IMG/VR virus record: IMGVR_UViG_3300024308_000053
Coordinates: 1-29,694 of that record
Length of the DNA: 29,694 nucleotides
Source: a virus
Direction: 5' to 3' (one strand)
The stretch's first letter is position 1. Each line of letters starts with the position of its first letter. Below, piece after piece: positions 21,699 through 28,413 of the stretch. The notes below the pieces were generated by a model. It saw only the letters and a list, made by a program, of their open reading frames with translations. It was not told the DNA's origin and did no database searches. A program made the translations under genes and the position numbers.

Positions 21699-22010
21699 TT
21701 ATTCGTCAGTGGCTACTTTGTTCAGCGCGTTGGCCGTCTTGTTACCCAGCTCTGCCAGGCGCTTGCTGTTGGCCTCATTGGTAACCAGACACTGCTGTAG
21801 CACCGCTTTGCGTGCATCAGAGGCTTCCTTGTAGGCGCGCTCCTGCTGTGCCAGCACCTCTTTCGCGCCGGTTGCGGCTATCCAGTTGCCGATGAGATAC
21901 CCGATAAGTATAGCTGACAGTATAACCGCGATGGTCGGAATCCAGAACTGGCGGGTCCGCCAGAACACTTTAGCCGCGACGGTCACCTGTCCCTCCGGCA
22001 TATTGCTCAT
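21699..22010 (-). CDS. Single-helix membrane protein, holin or antiholin candidate
   Basis: This 103-residue protein has one membrane helix at about 22-46 (WIPTIAVILSAILIGYLIGN), then a long soluble helical tail (LAQQERAYKEASDARKAVLQ). It lies directly before the endolysin and is coupled (ATGA) to the other membrane protein of this operon. With only one helix it would be a class III-like holin, an antiholin or a spanin-like accessory protein. Confidence 0.62.
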   Translation of the reverse strand: MSNMPEGQVTVAAKVFWRTRQFWIPTIAVILSAILIGYLIGNWIAATGAKEVLAQQERAYKEASDARKAVLQQCLVTNEANSKRLAELGNKTANALNKVATDE

Positions 22011-22384
22011 GTCGACCCCCGGACGGCGGCTTTGATGTCGCTCAGTTCCTGCTTAAGCGTGTCAATCTGTACAGACATGTACTGTATTTTATCGAGCGCG
22101 GATTTAAGGTCGGCCTGGTATGTGAATTTTTCCTGCATCAGTGCAGCTATCTGTGTGTCCTTCGTGTCGATGCGCGCCCGAAGCTCCTTGTTTTCATCCT
22201 GGAGCTCGTTAAGCATGTTAACGACAGCCTGAGAGTTAGCAGCGTCGGCCCGGTCAGCGAAGAATTGCTTCCATAGCTTCAACAGGCCCATGCCCACCAC
22301 GCCAGCGCCACCGATAATACCGGCAATTGTTCCCACGTCGTTGGGGTCAGCGGCCATATTGTCCACCTTTGCGACAGTGCCCAT
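22007..22384 (-). CDS. Membrane protein with coiled coil, holin candidate
   Basis: This 125-residue protein has one Gly-rich hydrophobic segment at about 18-38 (GTIAGIIGGAGVVGMGLLKL), then a coiled coil (NMLNELQDENKELRARIDTK). It is the first gene of the lysis operon. Small Gly-rich helices followed by coiled coils are seen in phage holins annotated from Gram-negative phages. Which of the two membrane proteins forms the hole is not decided by sequence. Confidence 0.62.
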   Translation of the reverse strand: MGTVAKVDNMAADPNDVGTIAGIIGGAGVVGMGLLKLWKQFFADRADAANSQAVVNMLNELQDENKELRARIDTKDTQIAALMQEKFTYQADLKSALDKIQYMSVQIDTLKQELSDIKAAVRGST

Positions 22385-22490
22385 ATGAACACCCCTGGTT
22401 AATAATCAATAGTGATGCCATTCACTCATCCCCGTTCAGTAAGGTATATAGGAATACTCTGAACGCATAATAACCATTAACCGGCGAAAT
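22385..22490 (-). promoter_or_regulatory. Control region before the lysis operon
   Basis: This 106-base stretch has no gene. It holds an inverted repeat GTTCAG/CTGAAC (22435-22440 and 22459-22464 on the plus strand), which the transcript could fold. The best promoter on the minus strand is weak (TTATTA, 17 bases, TATATA), so the operon may rely on an activator. Confidence 0.35.
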
Positions 22491-22514
22491 AAAAAGCCCA
22501 CCTGTCAGATGGGC
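22491..22514 (-). terminator. Terminator of the eight-gene operon
   Basis: GCCCA...TGGGC (22496-22514) with further inner pairs is followed by TTTTTATTT on the minus strand. The stop codon of the last gene lies within the stem. Confidence 0.82.
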
Positions 22515-22873
22515 CTTGTGTAAGGGCATTTGCGAATCTTCGTTGATGGTTGCCGTGGTATGTCTGTCAGGCCCTGTCGTCGCCAGTAACGGTACAGTCT
22601 AATCGCCACAACGGCGCGGGCATGTGTGTAGTAAATACCCAGGTGGCGGTCGCATTCACCATCATGGACCTTAGCGAGCCACATATCGTGTTCACGCATG
22701 TAGTAAACCCCCTTCACCTTTGGATTCTCCATCACGGCTTTAGGCGTCGGCTCTGGCTGTTTCTTTTTGGTACGCCGGGCAGTGGGGACGCAATCCCGGT
22801 TGGGCTTGTACGGCGACGGCGGCGACAGCGACAGGTTAGCCCGGGCTTTGAGGATGTCAGTAGCAAGGCTCAT
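22505..22873 (-). CDS. AP2-like DNA-binding domain protein
   Basis: This protein has 122 residues. After a basic disordered start (SPPSPYKPNRDCVPTARRTK), residues 53-99 (VKGVYYMREHDMWLAKVHDG ... LGIYYTHARAVVAIRLYRYW) follow the AP2/ERF pattern: GVYY, W.AKV, LG.Y.T...A. In phages this domain usually comes with an HNH endonuclease domain; none is present here. It may be a free regulator or a remnant. It is coupled by ATGA to the gene before. Confidence 0.72.
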   Translation of the reverse strand: MSLATDILKARANLSLSPPSPYKPNRDCVPTARRTKKKQPEPTPKAVMENPKVKGVYYMREHDMWLAKVHDGECDRHLGIYYTHARAVVAIRLYRYWRRQGLTDIPRQPSTKIRKCPYTRPI

Positions 22874-23157
22874 AACATATCTCCCTGCATTAGTTCTTCA
22901 AGATACCTGGCGTGAGCCAGAGTTTTGTCGCGCTTGTCCTGTAACAGCTTTGTCAGTGCGGCGCGGGCTCCGTACAGGTTGCCGTACAATGACCATTTAT
23001 CCTTGTTCATGGTACGCTTTGAACCGTTCGCGTACTGAAACCGCCAGTAGTTTTTAGACGACTTGATTACAAAACCAACATGCACCTTTGCGTCGCACAT
23101 CGACGCATCTTCCAGATTCATTGGTACAGCGAACTGTACTTGGGCTGGGTTATTCAT
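22870..23157 (-). CDS. 95-residue protein of unknown function
   Basis: This sequence (MNNPAQVQFAVPMNLEDASM ... VGFVIKSSKNYWRFQYANGS ... YGARAALTKLLQDK) reads as a beta part with aromatic residues, then two helices. The layout KNYWRFQYANGSKRTMNKDK followed by GARAALTKLL echoes AP2-like domains (W..., then A...A helix), so it may be a degenerate relative of its neighbour. The start overlaps the gene before (ATGA). Confidence 0.58.
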   Translation of the reverse strand: MNNPAQVQFAVPMNLEDASMCDAKVHVGFVIKSSKNYWRFQYANGSKRTMNKDKWSLYGNLYGARAALTKLLQDKRDKTLAHARYLEELMQGDML

Positions 23158-23273
23158 TTTCGTTTCTCCAGTTGCTTCAGGGCGCGCTGGTATGCAGCAC
23201 GCAGCCCTTCCAGTTCACGCTTCAGTGCGCGATTCTCTTCGCGCAGGCTTTCTGTCTCGTCTTTGGAGCTCAT
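23154..23273 (-). CDS. 39-residue coiled-coil peptide
   Basis: It starts at the ATG at 23271-23273 in ATGA overlap and ends in ATGA overlap with the next gene. It starts MSSKDETESLREENRALKRE and continues with LEGLRAAYQRALKQLEKRK, a single amphipathic helix able to form a coiled coil. It could be a small adaptor that binds a host protein. Confidence 0.55.
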   Translation of the reverse strand: MSSKDETESLREENRALKRELEGLRAAYQRALKQLEKRK

Positions 23274-23500
23274 AAGCCGAGCCTCTCTGTCAGTGCCACC
23301 GCGTCTGCATAGGTGGCCTCGTCGACCATCTCATCGCCCGCATCTGCGATAGCTTTAGCGAACGCGTTACGCTCTTCTGTGCGCTGCCGTAGTTGCGCTT
23401 CGAGAATCAGGTAGTCTTCGTACTTAACCACTTTAACCCAGTCGCTATAAAACTCATCCCCACCGAGTTCACTACCTCTAACTTCATAGCTCTTAACCAT
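23270..23500 (-). CDS. Small helical protein of unknown function
   Basis: This protein has 76 residues: a short beta-like start (MVKSYEVRGSELGGDEFYSD), then helices KYEDYLILEAQLRQRTEERN and AFAKAIADAGDEMVDEATYA. It is acidic. The middle segment LE.QLR.RTEERNA resembles the coiled coil of Ea-type early phage proteins. Its stop overlaps the next ATG. Confidence 0.58.
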   Translation of the reverse strand: MVKSYEVRGSELGGDEFYSDWVKVVKYEDYLILEAQLRQRTEERNAFAKAIADAGDEMVDEATYADAVALTERLGL

Positions 23501-23502
23501 GA

Positions 23503-23700
23503 TTATTTATCTCCAGCCAGTCGTTTAGTTGCACAGATACCGCGAACCTGAATATCGGTCGGGCGGTCTGTGAAGGTTAGGGGCGCGTTCTCTGCCGCAC
23601 GGGCCGCTACACGGCACGCCTCCAGGGTGTAGAATGTCTCCACACCCTCCAGATGGAGCTGGCCCGCCGACATTACCCAAATGAAAAGGACACTGGTCAT
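23503..23700 (-). CDS. Small exported or membrane-tethered protein
   Basis: This 65-residue protein has a hydrophobic N-terminus (MTSVLFIWVMSAGQLHLEGV) that could be a signal or short anchor, and a soluble rest with two Cys (EACRVAARAAENAP, DIQVRGICATKRL) that could form a disulfide in the periplasm. It is in ATGA overlap with the gene before. The function is unknown. Confidence 0.55.
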   Translation of the reverse strand: MTSVLFIWVMSAGQLHLEGVETFYTLEACRVAARAAENAPLTFTDRPTDIQVRGICATKRLAGDK

Positions 23701-23867
23701 AGTATTTTACCTAAAAGCATACTTCTTAGTTTATCAAAAGGCACCCATTCTGATGGCGCGGTAGAGAACAGGTGTTGTTTAACTGCGGCGTAGCGTCCGG
23801 CGCGTGCTTCGGCTCTAATCATAATCTTCAGCCGGTTTGCGCAAGTTTTGTAATCGTCTGTGGTCAT
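23697..23867 (-). CDS. 56-residue basic protein
   Basis: It starts MTTDDYKTCANRLKIMIRAE and ends PFDKLRSMLLGKIL. It is mostly helical and basic. It overlaps both neighbours (TAATG before, ATGA after), which supports translation. No family is recognised. Confidence 0.55.
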   Translation of the reverse strand: MTTDDYKTCANRLKIMIRAEARAGRYAAVKQHLFSTAPSEWVPFDKLRSMLLGKIL

Positions 23868-24337
23868 TAGTCTTTATCCTTTTTGCCGCACCGCTCGCAT
23901 TCAACTACACCAAATAACGGGGTTCGGTGCCATATATGTACGCAGTCCTCGGTATCCGGTTTACGGCATCCTGCTTGTTCTGGCGCATCGACAAAATCGA
24001 GCTCGGCTCGTAACTCATCACGTTCTGCTCGCAGCACTGCATTACTCGCACGCAACTGCTTAACCGTGTTCTCCAGCTCCTTGACGCGACGCTCGGCGGA
24101 TTTAACTTTAGGACGGCACGCCTCCAGGTCTACGGCCAGGGCCTTGTCGTTCAGGCCTGGTGTGGTCGCATCTTCACGCAGTTTAGCAAGTAGCAGACGC
24201 TCTACCGGAACTTCACCGAGAAGCTCCTGAATAACATCGTGCATCGCATGAGCCAGACGTGACGCAGAGGCCGGGATACCGCTGCCGGATGCGAGCAGGT
24301 CGACCATCGCCTGCTGGTGGTCTTTGAGAGTAGCCAT
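23867..24337 (-). CDS. Coiled-coil protein with C-terminal zinc ribbon
   Basis: This protein has 156 residues. Residues 1-75 are helical. Residues 78-115 are a coiled coil (SAERRVKELENTVKQLRASN then LRAERDELRAEL). The end (GCRKPDTEDCVHIWHRTPLF ... VECERCGKKDKD) has a C/H/C/C set likely to bind zinc. The build resembles Ea22-type early phage proteins. It sits in the promoter-near part of the eight-gene operon. Confidence 0.6.
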   Translation of the reverse strand: MATLKDHQQAMVDLLASGSGIPASASRLAHAMHDVIQELLGEVPVERLLLAKLREDATTPGLNDKALAVDLEACRPKVKSAERRVKELENTVKQLRASNAVLRAERDELRAELDFVDAPEQAGCRKPDTEDCVHIWHRTPLFGVVECERCGKKDKD

Positions 24338-24507
24338 TATTCACGCTCCAGCAGGGCTTTAATCTTAGGCAACACGTCACCCACGCATCCATCTGCGTAC
24401 AGTTCGTCGATACCACGGCAAGCGCCCCACTCACCGTCTATCTGCACCTCATAACTTTCGAGCGTGTCTAATGCCTCTTCGAGAATTGCTCTTACTTCGT
24501 CGTTCAT
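24337..24507 (-). CDS. 56-residue acidic protein, first gene of the operon
   Basis: It starts at the ATG at 24505-24507 after a GGAGA site, 32 bases after the -10 box. The sequence (MNDEVRAILEEALDTLESYE ... YADGCVGDVLPKIKALLERE) is strongly acidic and helical, as in small proteins that bind host factors or mimic DNA. The stop overlaps the next start (TAATG). Confidence 0.6.
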   Translation of the reverse strand: MNDEVRAILEEALDTLESYEVQIDGEWGACRGIDELYADGCVGDVLPKIKALLERE

Positions 24508-24538
24508 TGTCTCTGTCTCCGTTGGTTAACTGATACTC

Positions 24539-24567
24539 ATATTAGCTGAGTAGTATCGGGGTGTCAA
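24539..24567 (-). promoter_or_regulatory. Consensus sigma-70 promoter of the eight-gene operon
   Basis: TTGACA (24562-24567), 17 bases and TAATAT (24539-24544) are seen on the minus strand. The -35 overlaps the stop codon of the gene before. GATACT and AGTATC (24532-24537, 24552-24557) form an inverted repeat across the -10 and may be an operator. Confidence 0.88.
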
Positions 24568-24749
24568 CGCAATTTCTTCAGCCAGGCAGGATTAGGCCGA
24601 TAGTGGCGTGGGCGGCGTGCAAACTGACGCCACACCTGCACCACGTAACGCTCGCTGCCGTTGCGCTGGTAAACCTGGACGATTACCCCGATGTGCGTCT
24701 TAGCGCTGCGTGGGTGCGTCCAGGTGACGATATCTTTTAGCGCGAACAT
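24564..24749 (-). CDS. Small basic beta-type protein
   Basis: I start at the ATG at 24749 (MFALKDIVTWTHPRSAKTHI); the frame is open to 24848 but lies inside the gene before. The product has 61 residues: GVIVQVYQRNGSERYVVQVW is beta-like with an SH3-type feel, and the end (FARRPRHYRPNPAWLKKLR) is very basic. It may bind nucleic acid. Confidence 0.55.
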   Translation of the reverse strand: MFALKDIVTWTHPRSAKTHIGVIVQVYQRNGSERYVVQVWRQFARRPRHYRPNPAWLKKLR

Positions 24750-24910
24750 GGCTTCTTGGCCTGGTAGTTGTTGCCGATTAGTTTCCAGATGCCGTAGGTA
24801 TTTAGCCTGACTATCTGCCCGGTGTTTAATTCGAGACTGTCGGGCCACGCAAGAACAAGGTAAAAGCTCCGTGATAGGTCACTTCTAATGACCTGACCTT
24901 TCTTGAACAT
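24737..24910 (-). CDS. 57-residue protein of unknown function
   Basis: It begins at the ATG at 24908-24910 after AGAGGTG and overlaps the next gene by 13 bases. MFKKGQVIRSDLSRSFYLVL, then LNTGQIVRLNTYGIWKLIGN: two similar beta units (GQVIRSD and GQIVRLN), suggesting a small barrel. The long folded element at 24947-25005 lies in its leader. Confidence 0.55.
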   Translation of the reverse strand: MFKKGQVIRSDLSRSFYLVLAWPDSLELNTGQIVRLNTYGIWKLIGNNYQAKKPCSR

Positions 24911-24946
24911 TTTCACACCTCTGAAATAGGATATATCTTAGTTACG

Positions 24947-25005
24947 CGTGCGACGGGGTTGAGAACTTGTATGGTAGTCTGACAAGCTAATCACCCGGTC
25001 GCACG
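24947..25005 (-). other. Long nested hairpin in an early leader
   Basis: CGTGCGAC (24947-24954) pairs exactly with GTCGCACG (24998-25005). Inside, CTTGT (24966-24970) pairs with ACAAG (24982-24986), with some further GGG/CCC pairing. The outer arm can instead form a local hairpin with GGTCG/CGACC at 24998-25008, so two exclusive folds are possible. No T-run follows. Confidence 0.5.
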
Positions 25006-25011
25006 ACCCGT

Positions 25012-25194
25012 TTAAATGATGCCGTAGGCGTGGTCGTTACTCTTGGTGCGTAGCACACGCCATACCGCCAGATGGCGCATCGGACTGTTGCGTTCAAGAC
25101 GACGATACGTCGGGCTAAGCAAAGCCACCTTCTGTGTGTTACTACGCCAGTGGTCCATTCCCAGAATCATTCTTGCTTTAGCGTTGTTTGTCAT
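25012..25194 (-). CDS. 60-residue basic protein
   Basis: It starts after AAGGAG. MTNNAKARMILGMDHWRSNT, then ALLSPTYRRLERNSPMRHLA: basic (many R, K and H) with short helices, so possibly a nucleic-acid binder. It is the second gene after the promoter at 25491-25519. No family is recognised. Confidence 0.55.
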   Translation of the reverse strand: MTNNAKARMILGMDHWRSNTQKVALLSPTYRRLERNSPMRHLAVWRVLRTKSNDHAYGII

Positions 25195-25246
25195 TTCTCT
25201 GTCTCCTTTAATTGTTATGTTGTAACATCACAATCGCACGCCACAA

Positions 25247-25462
25247 TCAACCGGCGTTAAAAGACCCGAGCACAACACCAGACTTACGCGGCTTCTTAAT
25301 CTCCGTTGCCGTTGCGCCATTTTTGAAGTTTGTGCGGCCTATGCAATCTGTAGACGCGGCTTTAGCAATTTCTATCGCTTCTTCCGGTGTCTTAGCCCAC
25401 ACGATAAAAGAGTCGTACTCATCATAGCTGTAGTCTTCTGCTTCAACGTTCCAAAGTTTCAT
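25247..25462 (-). CDS. 71-residue protein of unknown function
   Basis: It starts after GAGGAG. MKLWNVEAEDYSYDEYDSFI, then VWAKTPEEAIEIAKAASTDC: a beta-beta-alpha layout in which an acidic Tyr-rich strand pair is followed by the helix TPEEAIEIA. Small early phage proteins of this pattern (W...YDSF.V.A...EEA...A) are widespread and unassigned. It is the first gene of its operon. Confidence 0.65.
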   Translation of the reverse strand: MKLWNVEAEDYSYDEYDSFIVWAKTPEEAIEIAKAASTDCIGRTNFKNGATATEIKKPRKSGVVLGSFNAG

Positions 25463-25490
25463 TTTCCATCTCCTCTGTTGGCGTACACAG

Positions 25491-25519
25491 ATATTACGAC
25501 ACTAATACTATGATTGCAA
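25491..25519 (-). promoter_or_regulatory. Sigma-70 promoter for 25462-24564
   Basis: TTGCAA (25514-25519), 17 bases and TAATAT (25491-25496) are seen on the minus strand, 29 bases before the start codon. It lies next to the iteron region. Confidence 0.8.
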
Positions 25520-25617
25520 GTAGCAGCCAACATAATTCTTTGCGCTGCCGGTAGTCACTTTTATCTTTGCTGCCGTGTTGCATGCTTAAATGAATAATCA
25601 TCAAGATGGATGGTGGG

Positions 25618-25818
25618 TCCGACAGACCACCACCATTCATCGTTAGATGATAGTGTCGGAAATTCTGTCGGAACCATCGGTAACCCGCATGGATGCTGAA
25701 TCCGACAACTTTCCGACAGGATGTCGGCAGCAACTTTTGTCGGGGGTTTTGTCGGAACATATTTATTCACTTTTTCTGCATAACTATTCACAGCCAACAT
25801 TGTCGGAACGTGTCGGCT
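25618..25818. repeat. Iteron cluster, candidate replication origin
   Basis: Ten copies of TGTCGG lie within 201 bases: seven on the plus strand (starting at 25654, 25666, 25722, 25738, 25750, 25801, 25811) and three inverted (within 25618-25625, 25701-25707, 25711-25718). Many extend to TGTCGGAA. They come in pairs 10-12 bases apart, about one helix turn. An AT-rich stretch with two ATTCAC motifs (25758-25793) divides them. The cluster lies just after the primase-helicase gene, as origins often do beside initiator or helicase genes. No convincing gene lies in 25520-25829. Confidence 0.75.
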
Positions 25819-25829
25819 GAGCGTTGTTT

Positions 25830-28121
25830 TTAGTCATCTAAATCATCTGTTGGCTGCCCATCTGTGAAATCGTTAGGGCCTACCGGGATGCGGAATTGCA
25901 TATGCCGGTCTTCTTCGCCGTTAAGTAACCGTCCTTTTTTATCGCGTCCGTAACAGATGATGTTGCGTTCTGCCAGGGCCATAATCGCCGGTCTGCGCCT
26001 ACCGCCGTCGCCCGACAGTTTGATAATCTCGGAGACAGAATAACCCTGTGGCCGGTCTGATTCGTTCTGCAATTCCTCAAGCGCGGCGTAAACTTTCGCC
26101 TCATCTCCTTTCAGCATCGGGCCGTCTTCCTTCGTTTTCTTCGCCGCCAGGCGGCCTGCATCGGCAGCCTTTGAGTCGAACGGCAGCAATGCAACAGGTA
26201 TAAGAACGAGCGTCTCGTCACGTGGTGCCGATTCCAGTGGTTTTTGGGTGTAACCCTCTAAAAACATTGAGAAATCAGGTGCTGCCCGGTCCGATTGAAT
26301 CCCTAGTATAAAGTCATTGTGTGTCTCGGTAATTTCAATCTTACACTTAGCCAGCAGGAAGCCGCGGGGTAACTGTTTGGTGCTGCCGCGTGCCTTCTCC
26401 ATGTAAAAGTTCAGGCGCAGCGGTTCAGACTCGTCCGGCTGTTCAATGAAGTAGACGAAATCAACCGCACCATGCAGCGCGCCGGAGCCGCGACCGATGC
26501 GGCGTGTGCCTTTCTCGGATTTGGCCGGGTGGTGTACGACACCTGCGCACGCGCCAGTTTCATCGGCAATCGCCTTGAGCGCAGACGCCACCGTACCCAT
26601 ATCAGAGGAACTGTTCTCGTCGAACGGTTTATCCGACAGCGCAACCGACTGGTTCAGAGAGTCGAACGCCACCAGGCCGACCGGGTCAGTGCCTGCCGTC
26701 GTTCGGATGTGACGGATAATGGCGCGCTGGCCGGCCTTGCTGGTGATGTCCCAGCCTTCGGATTGCAGGTCGATGATGTGCAGCCAGTCCAGGTCGTCGC
26801 CGTAGGTCTTCTGTAGGGCCTGTTTGCGGTCCAGTGTCGTGCTGCCGCCCTCAGCATCGAAATAGAAGCTGTGCGACCTGATAACCTTCGCACCGGCAAA
26901 CGGCAGCCCGGCGGACGCACACGCCATCTGGCCGAGCAGGAAGAACGATTTCCCGATGTTTGACTCACCGACCAGCTCGAACGTCGATTTGAAGTTGTAC
27001 AGGCCGTCGATAATCGGGTCGCGCTTGGTGAACAGCGCGCACGGCTCGTCCATCAGGTCTTCGTCCTGGCACACGTGCGCGTCCAGACCGTCCGCCGCAG
27101 CCTCTACCTGGTTACGGTGGACGTGCTCTACCTCGTCCTCATCCATGAAAGGGAACAGCTCGGCAATTTGCTTCTTCGAAATGTTATGCGCTTCCGGTAA
27201 ATAACTATCTGGCACGCCAACAAGTTGAAGCATCATGTGCTGGTGGCTGTTCAGGTTGCGACAGTGCGCGTGCTGGCAGACGAAACGCACTTCCGGGTGC
27301 AGTGAATCCGGCAGCATAATAGCCGTATCACCCTCGGTGCCGTCGCGGCCGTCGGTGTGGCTCATGTGGTTCGGGCACTGGATAGCCCAGCCGCGCCCCG
27401 ACGGCATCATCTCCAGACCCATCTCGAACGCCCAGCCTGCGATGGCCTGGCTATTCTCCGACGCCATGAGTAGTGATTCTTCCGACCATACCGTGTTGCC
27501 GGACTCGCTCGGTGGCTCGTAGCCATTGTTTAGCATACGGGTAACGCGCACGGGCTTGCCCTCGCCTTCCCAGAATTCCGCGCCATACGGAGGAACGAAC
27601 ATGATGCGGGCGCGCTGGTTAGCAGTCATATCGACCCCGGGAGCATCAATCAATCCGAGCTGGTCAAGCATAGCGTGCTGCACATGCCAGATTTCATCGG
27701 CGGCCATGGGTACGTTAGTTGGGATAAGGAAACGTACGGCGCGCAGTTCCTCATCACCTTTTACAGGGTGGCGGTCGCCGCTGGTGCTGTGCGCGAAGTA
27801 AGCCAGGCCCAAATCGTTAAGTTGGCGCGTGACTTTGCGGACTTCTCGGGTAGACACACCGTCCAGGTCGATGAAGAGGATGGAGCGGCCCAGCACGGTG
27901 TCGTTAGAGCGTACCTTATCAACGGCAGCGGCGATGTAGTTCTGCTGTTTCTTCTTGCGGTCGTACTGCTCTCTGGTTTCGTCGCCTGAGAACTCAACGC
28001 CCAGGCTTGGCTCGTCGATGTAGTCCATCATCTCGGCGATGAACTCCGGCCAGGTCATATCGTAGTTTTTGGCGCGACGGGATTTAGCATCGTTGCCAAT
28101 GGAGAAAAGAATGTTTTCCAT
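25830..28121 (-). CDS. Primase-helicase (AEP-like primase plus RepA-like helicase)
   Basis: This protein has 763 residues. Residues 80-180 look like an archaeo-eukaryotic type primase: ILFIDLDG (Asp85, Asp87), AHSTSGDRH (near 110), RFLIP and GVDMTANQRARIMFVPP. Residues 249-293 carry a zinc-type C..H...C..H..C set. Residues 385-392 are Walker A (GESNIGKS) and 483-488 Walker B (LVAFDS), with YFDAEGG (420-426) between, as in RepA/DnaB-like hexameric helicases. The end (near 690-745) resembles a winged helix. It should make primers and unwind DNA at the origin. The start has AAAGGT. Confidence 0.88.
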   Translation of the reverse strand: MENILFSIGNDAKSRRAKNYDMTWPEFIAEMMDYIDEPSLGVEFSGDETREQYDRKKKQQNYIAAAVDKVRSNDTVLGRSILFIDLDGVSTREVRKVTRQLNDLGLAYFAHSTSGDRHPVKGDEELRAVRFLIPTNVPMAADEIWHVQHAMLDQLGLIDAPGVDMTANQRARIMFVPPYGAEFWEGEGKPVRVTRMLNNGYEPPSESGNTVWSEESLLMASENSQAIAGWAFEMGLEMMPSGRGWAIQCPNHMSHTDGRDGTEGDTAIMLPDSLHPEVRFVCQHAHCRNLNSHQHMMLQLVGVPDSYLPEAHNISKKQIAELFPFMDEDEVEHVHRNQVEAAADGLDAHVCQDEDLMDEPCALFTKRDPIIDGLYNFKSTFELVGESNIGKSFFLLGQMACASAGLPFAGAKVIRSHSFYFDAEGGSTTLDRKQALQKTYGDDLDWLHIIDLQSEGWDITSKAGQRAIIRHIRTTAGTDPVGLVAFDSLNQSVALSDKPFDENSSSDMGTVASALKAIADETGACAGVVHHPAKSEKGTRRIGRGSGALHGAVDFVYFIEQPDESEPLRLNFYMEKARGSTKQLPRGFLLAKCKIEITETHNDFILGIQSDRAAPDFSMFLEGYTQKPLESAPRDETLVLIPVALLPFDSKAADAGRLAAKKTKEDGPMLKGDEAKVYAALEELQNESDRPQGYSVSEIIKLSGDGGRRRPAIMALAERNIICYGRDKKGRLLNGEEDRHMQFRIPVGPNDFTDGQPTDDLDD

Positions 28122-28135
28122 GCTGCTACCTTTAT

Positions 28136-28173
28136 TTGACTATTTTAGCAACACGGCGCTATACTCGTGTTGC
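28136..28173 (+). promoter_or_regulatory. Promoter with built-in operator for the small RNA
   Basis: TTGACT (28136-28141), 18 bases and TATACT (28160-28165) form a good plus-strand promoter. A perfect inverted repeat GCAACACG (28148-28155) / CGTGTTGC (28166-28173) with a 10-base spacer surrounds the -10 box, so a dimeric repressor bound here would block it. The same repeat also lies in the leader region of the primase gene on the other strand. Confidence 0.75.
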
Positions 28174-28250
28174 ACACACTGAGGTTTTGTTGTAATGGTT
28201 CGACCCACTCTTCGAGAAAAGCCCCGCTCATTTTGATGCCGGGGCTTCTT
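28172..28250 (+). ncRNA. Candidate small RNA of about 80 bases
   Basis: It spans from the predicted start of the promoter above (near 28172) to the terminator (stem 28221-28245). Nothing sizeable is coded: only a 13-codon frame (MVRPTLREKPRSF, 28195-28236) with GAGG ten bases before it, whose end overlaps the terminator stem. The unit therefore either makes a regulatory RNA or a micro-peptide. It lies between primase and the regulator genes, both on the other strand. Confidence 0.6.
28216..28250. terminator. Two-way Rho-independent terminator
   Basis: GCCCCG (28221-28226) pairs with CGGGGC (28240-28245). On the plus strand TTCTTTTT follows, on the minus strand TTTTC. It ends the small RNA in one direction and the regulator operon in the other. 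Confidence 0.88.
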
Positions 28251-28251
28251 T

Positions 28252-28413
28252 TTATCCTGTAGTTTTATCGCGAGTTGCTCTGTAAGAATCCCGCCACGCC
28301 AACCACGTATAAAGAGATAATTCTTCCCATTCCTCATCTGAAAATGTTTTGCGAGGGAAATTCTTATTTAACCAGGCAATGTGCAAATCCGCTAAATCAG
28401 AATCAGTAAACAT
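28252..28413 (-). CDS. 53-residue acidic protein coupled to the regulator
   Basis: It starts at the ATG at 28411-28413, which shares one base with the stop of the HTH gene (TAATG). MFTDSDLADLHIAWLNKNFP, then TFSDEEWEELSLYTWLAWRD: a small helical, Trp-rich, acidic protein. Coupling to the regulator suggests it works with it, for example as its anti-repressor or partner. This is inference. Confidence 0.62.
   Translation of the reverse strand: MFTDSDLADLHIAWLNKNFPRKTFSDEEWEELSLYTWLAWRDSYRATRDKTTG

Noticed and set aside
24947-25010. Folded element that might be a tRNA
   Set aside because: Only about 60 bases, with no T-arm consensus and no anticodon stem-loop of the right size.
25494-25800. Two overlapping minus-strand frames of 88 and 79 codons in the region after primase
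   Set aside because: Neither has a ribosome site. The translation mainly repeats what the TGTCGG repeats dictate (for example PTKPPTK), and the region is better explained as an iteron origin.
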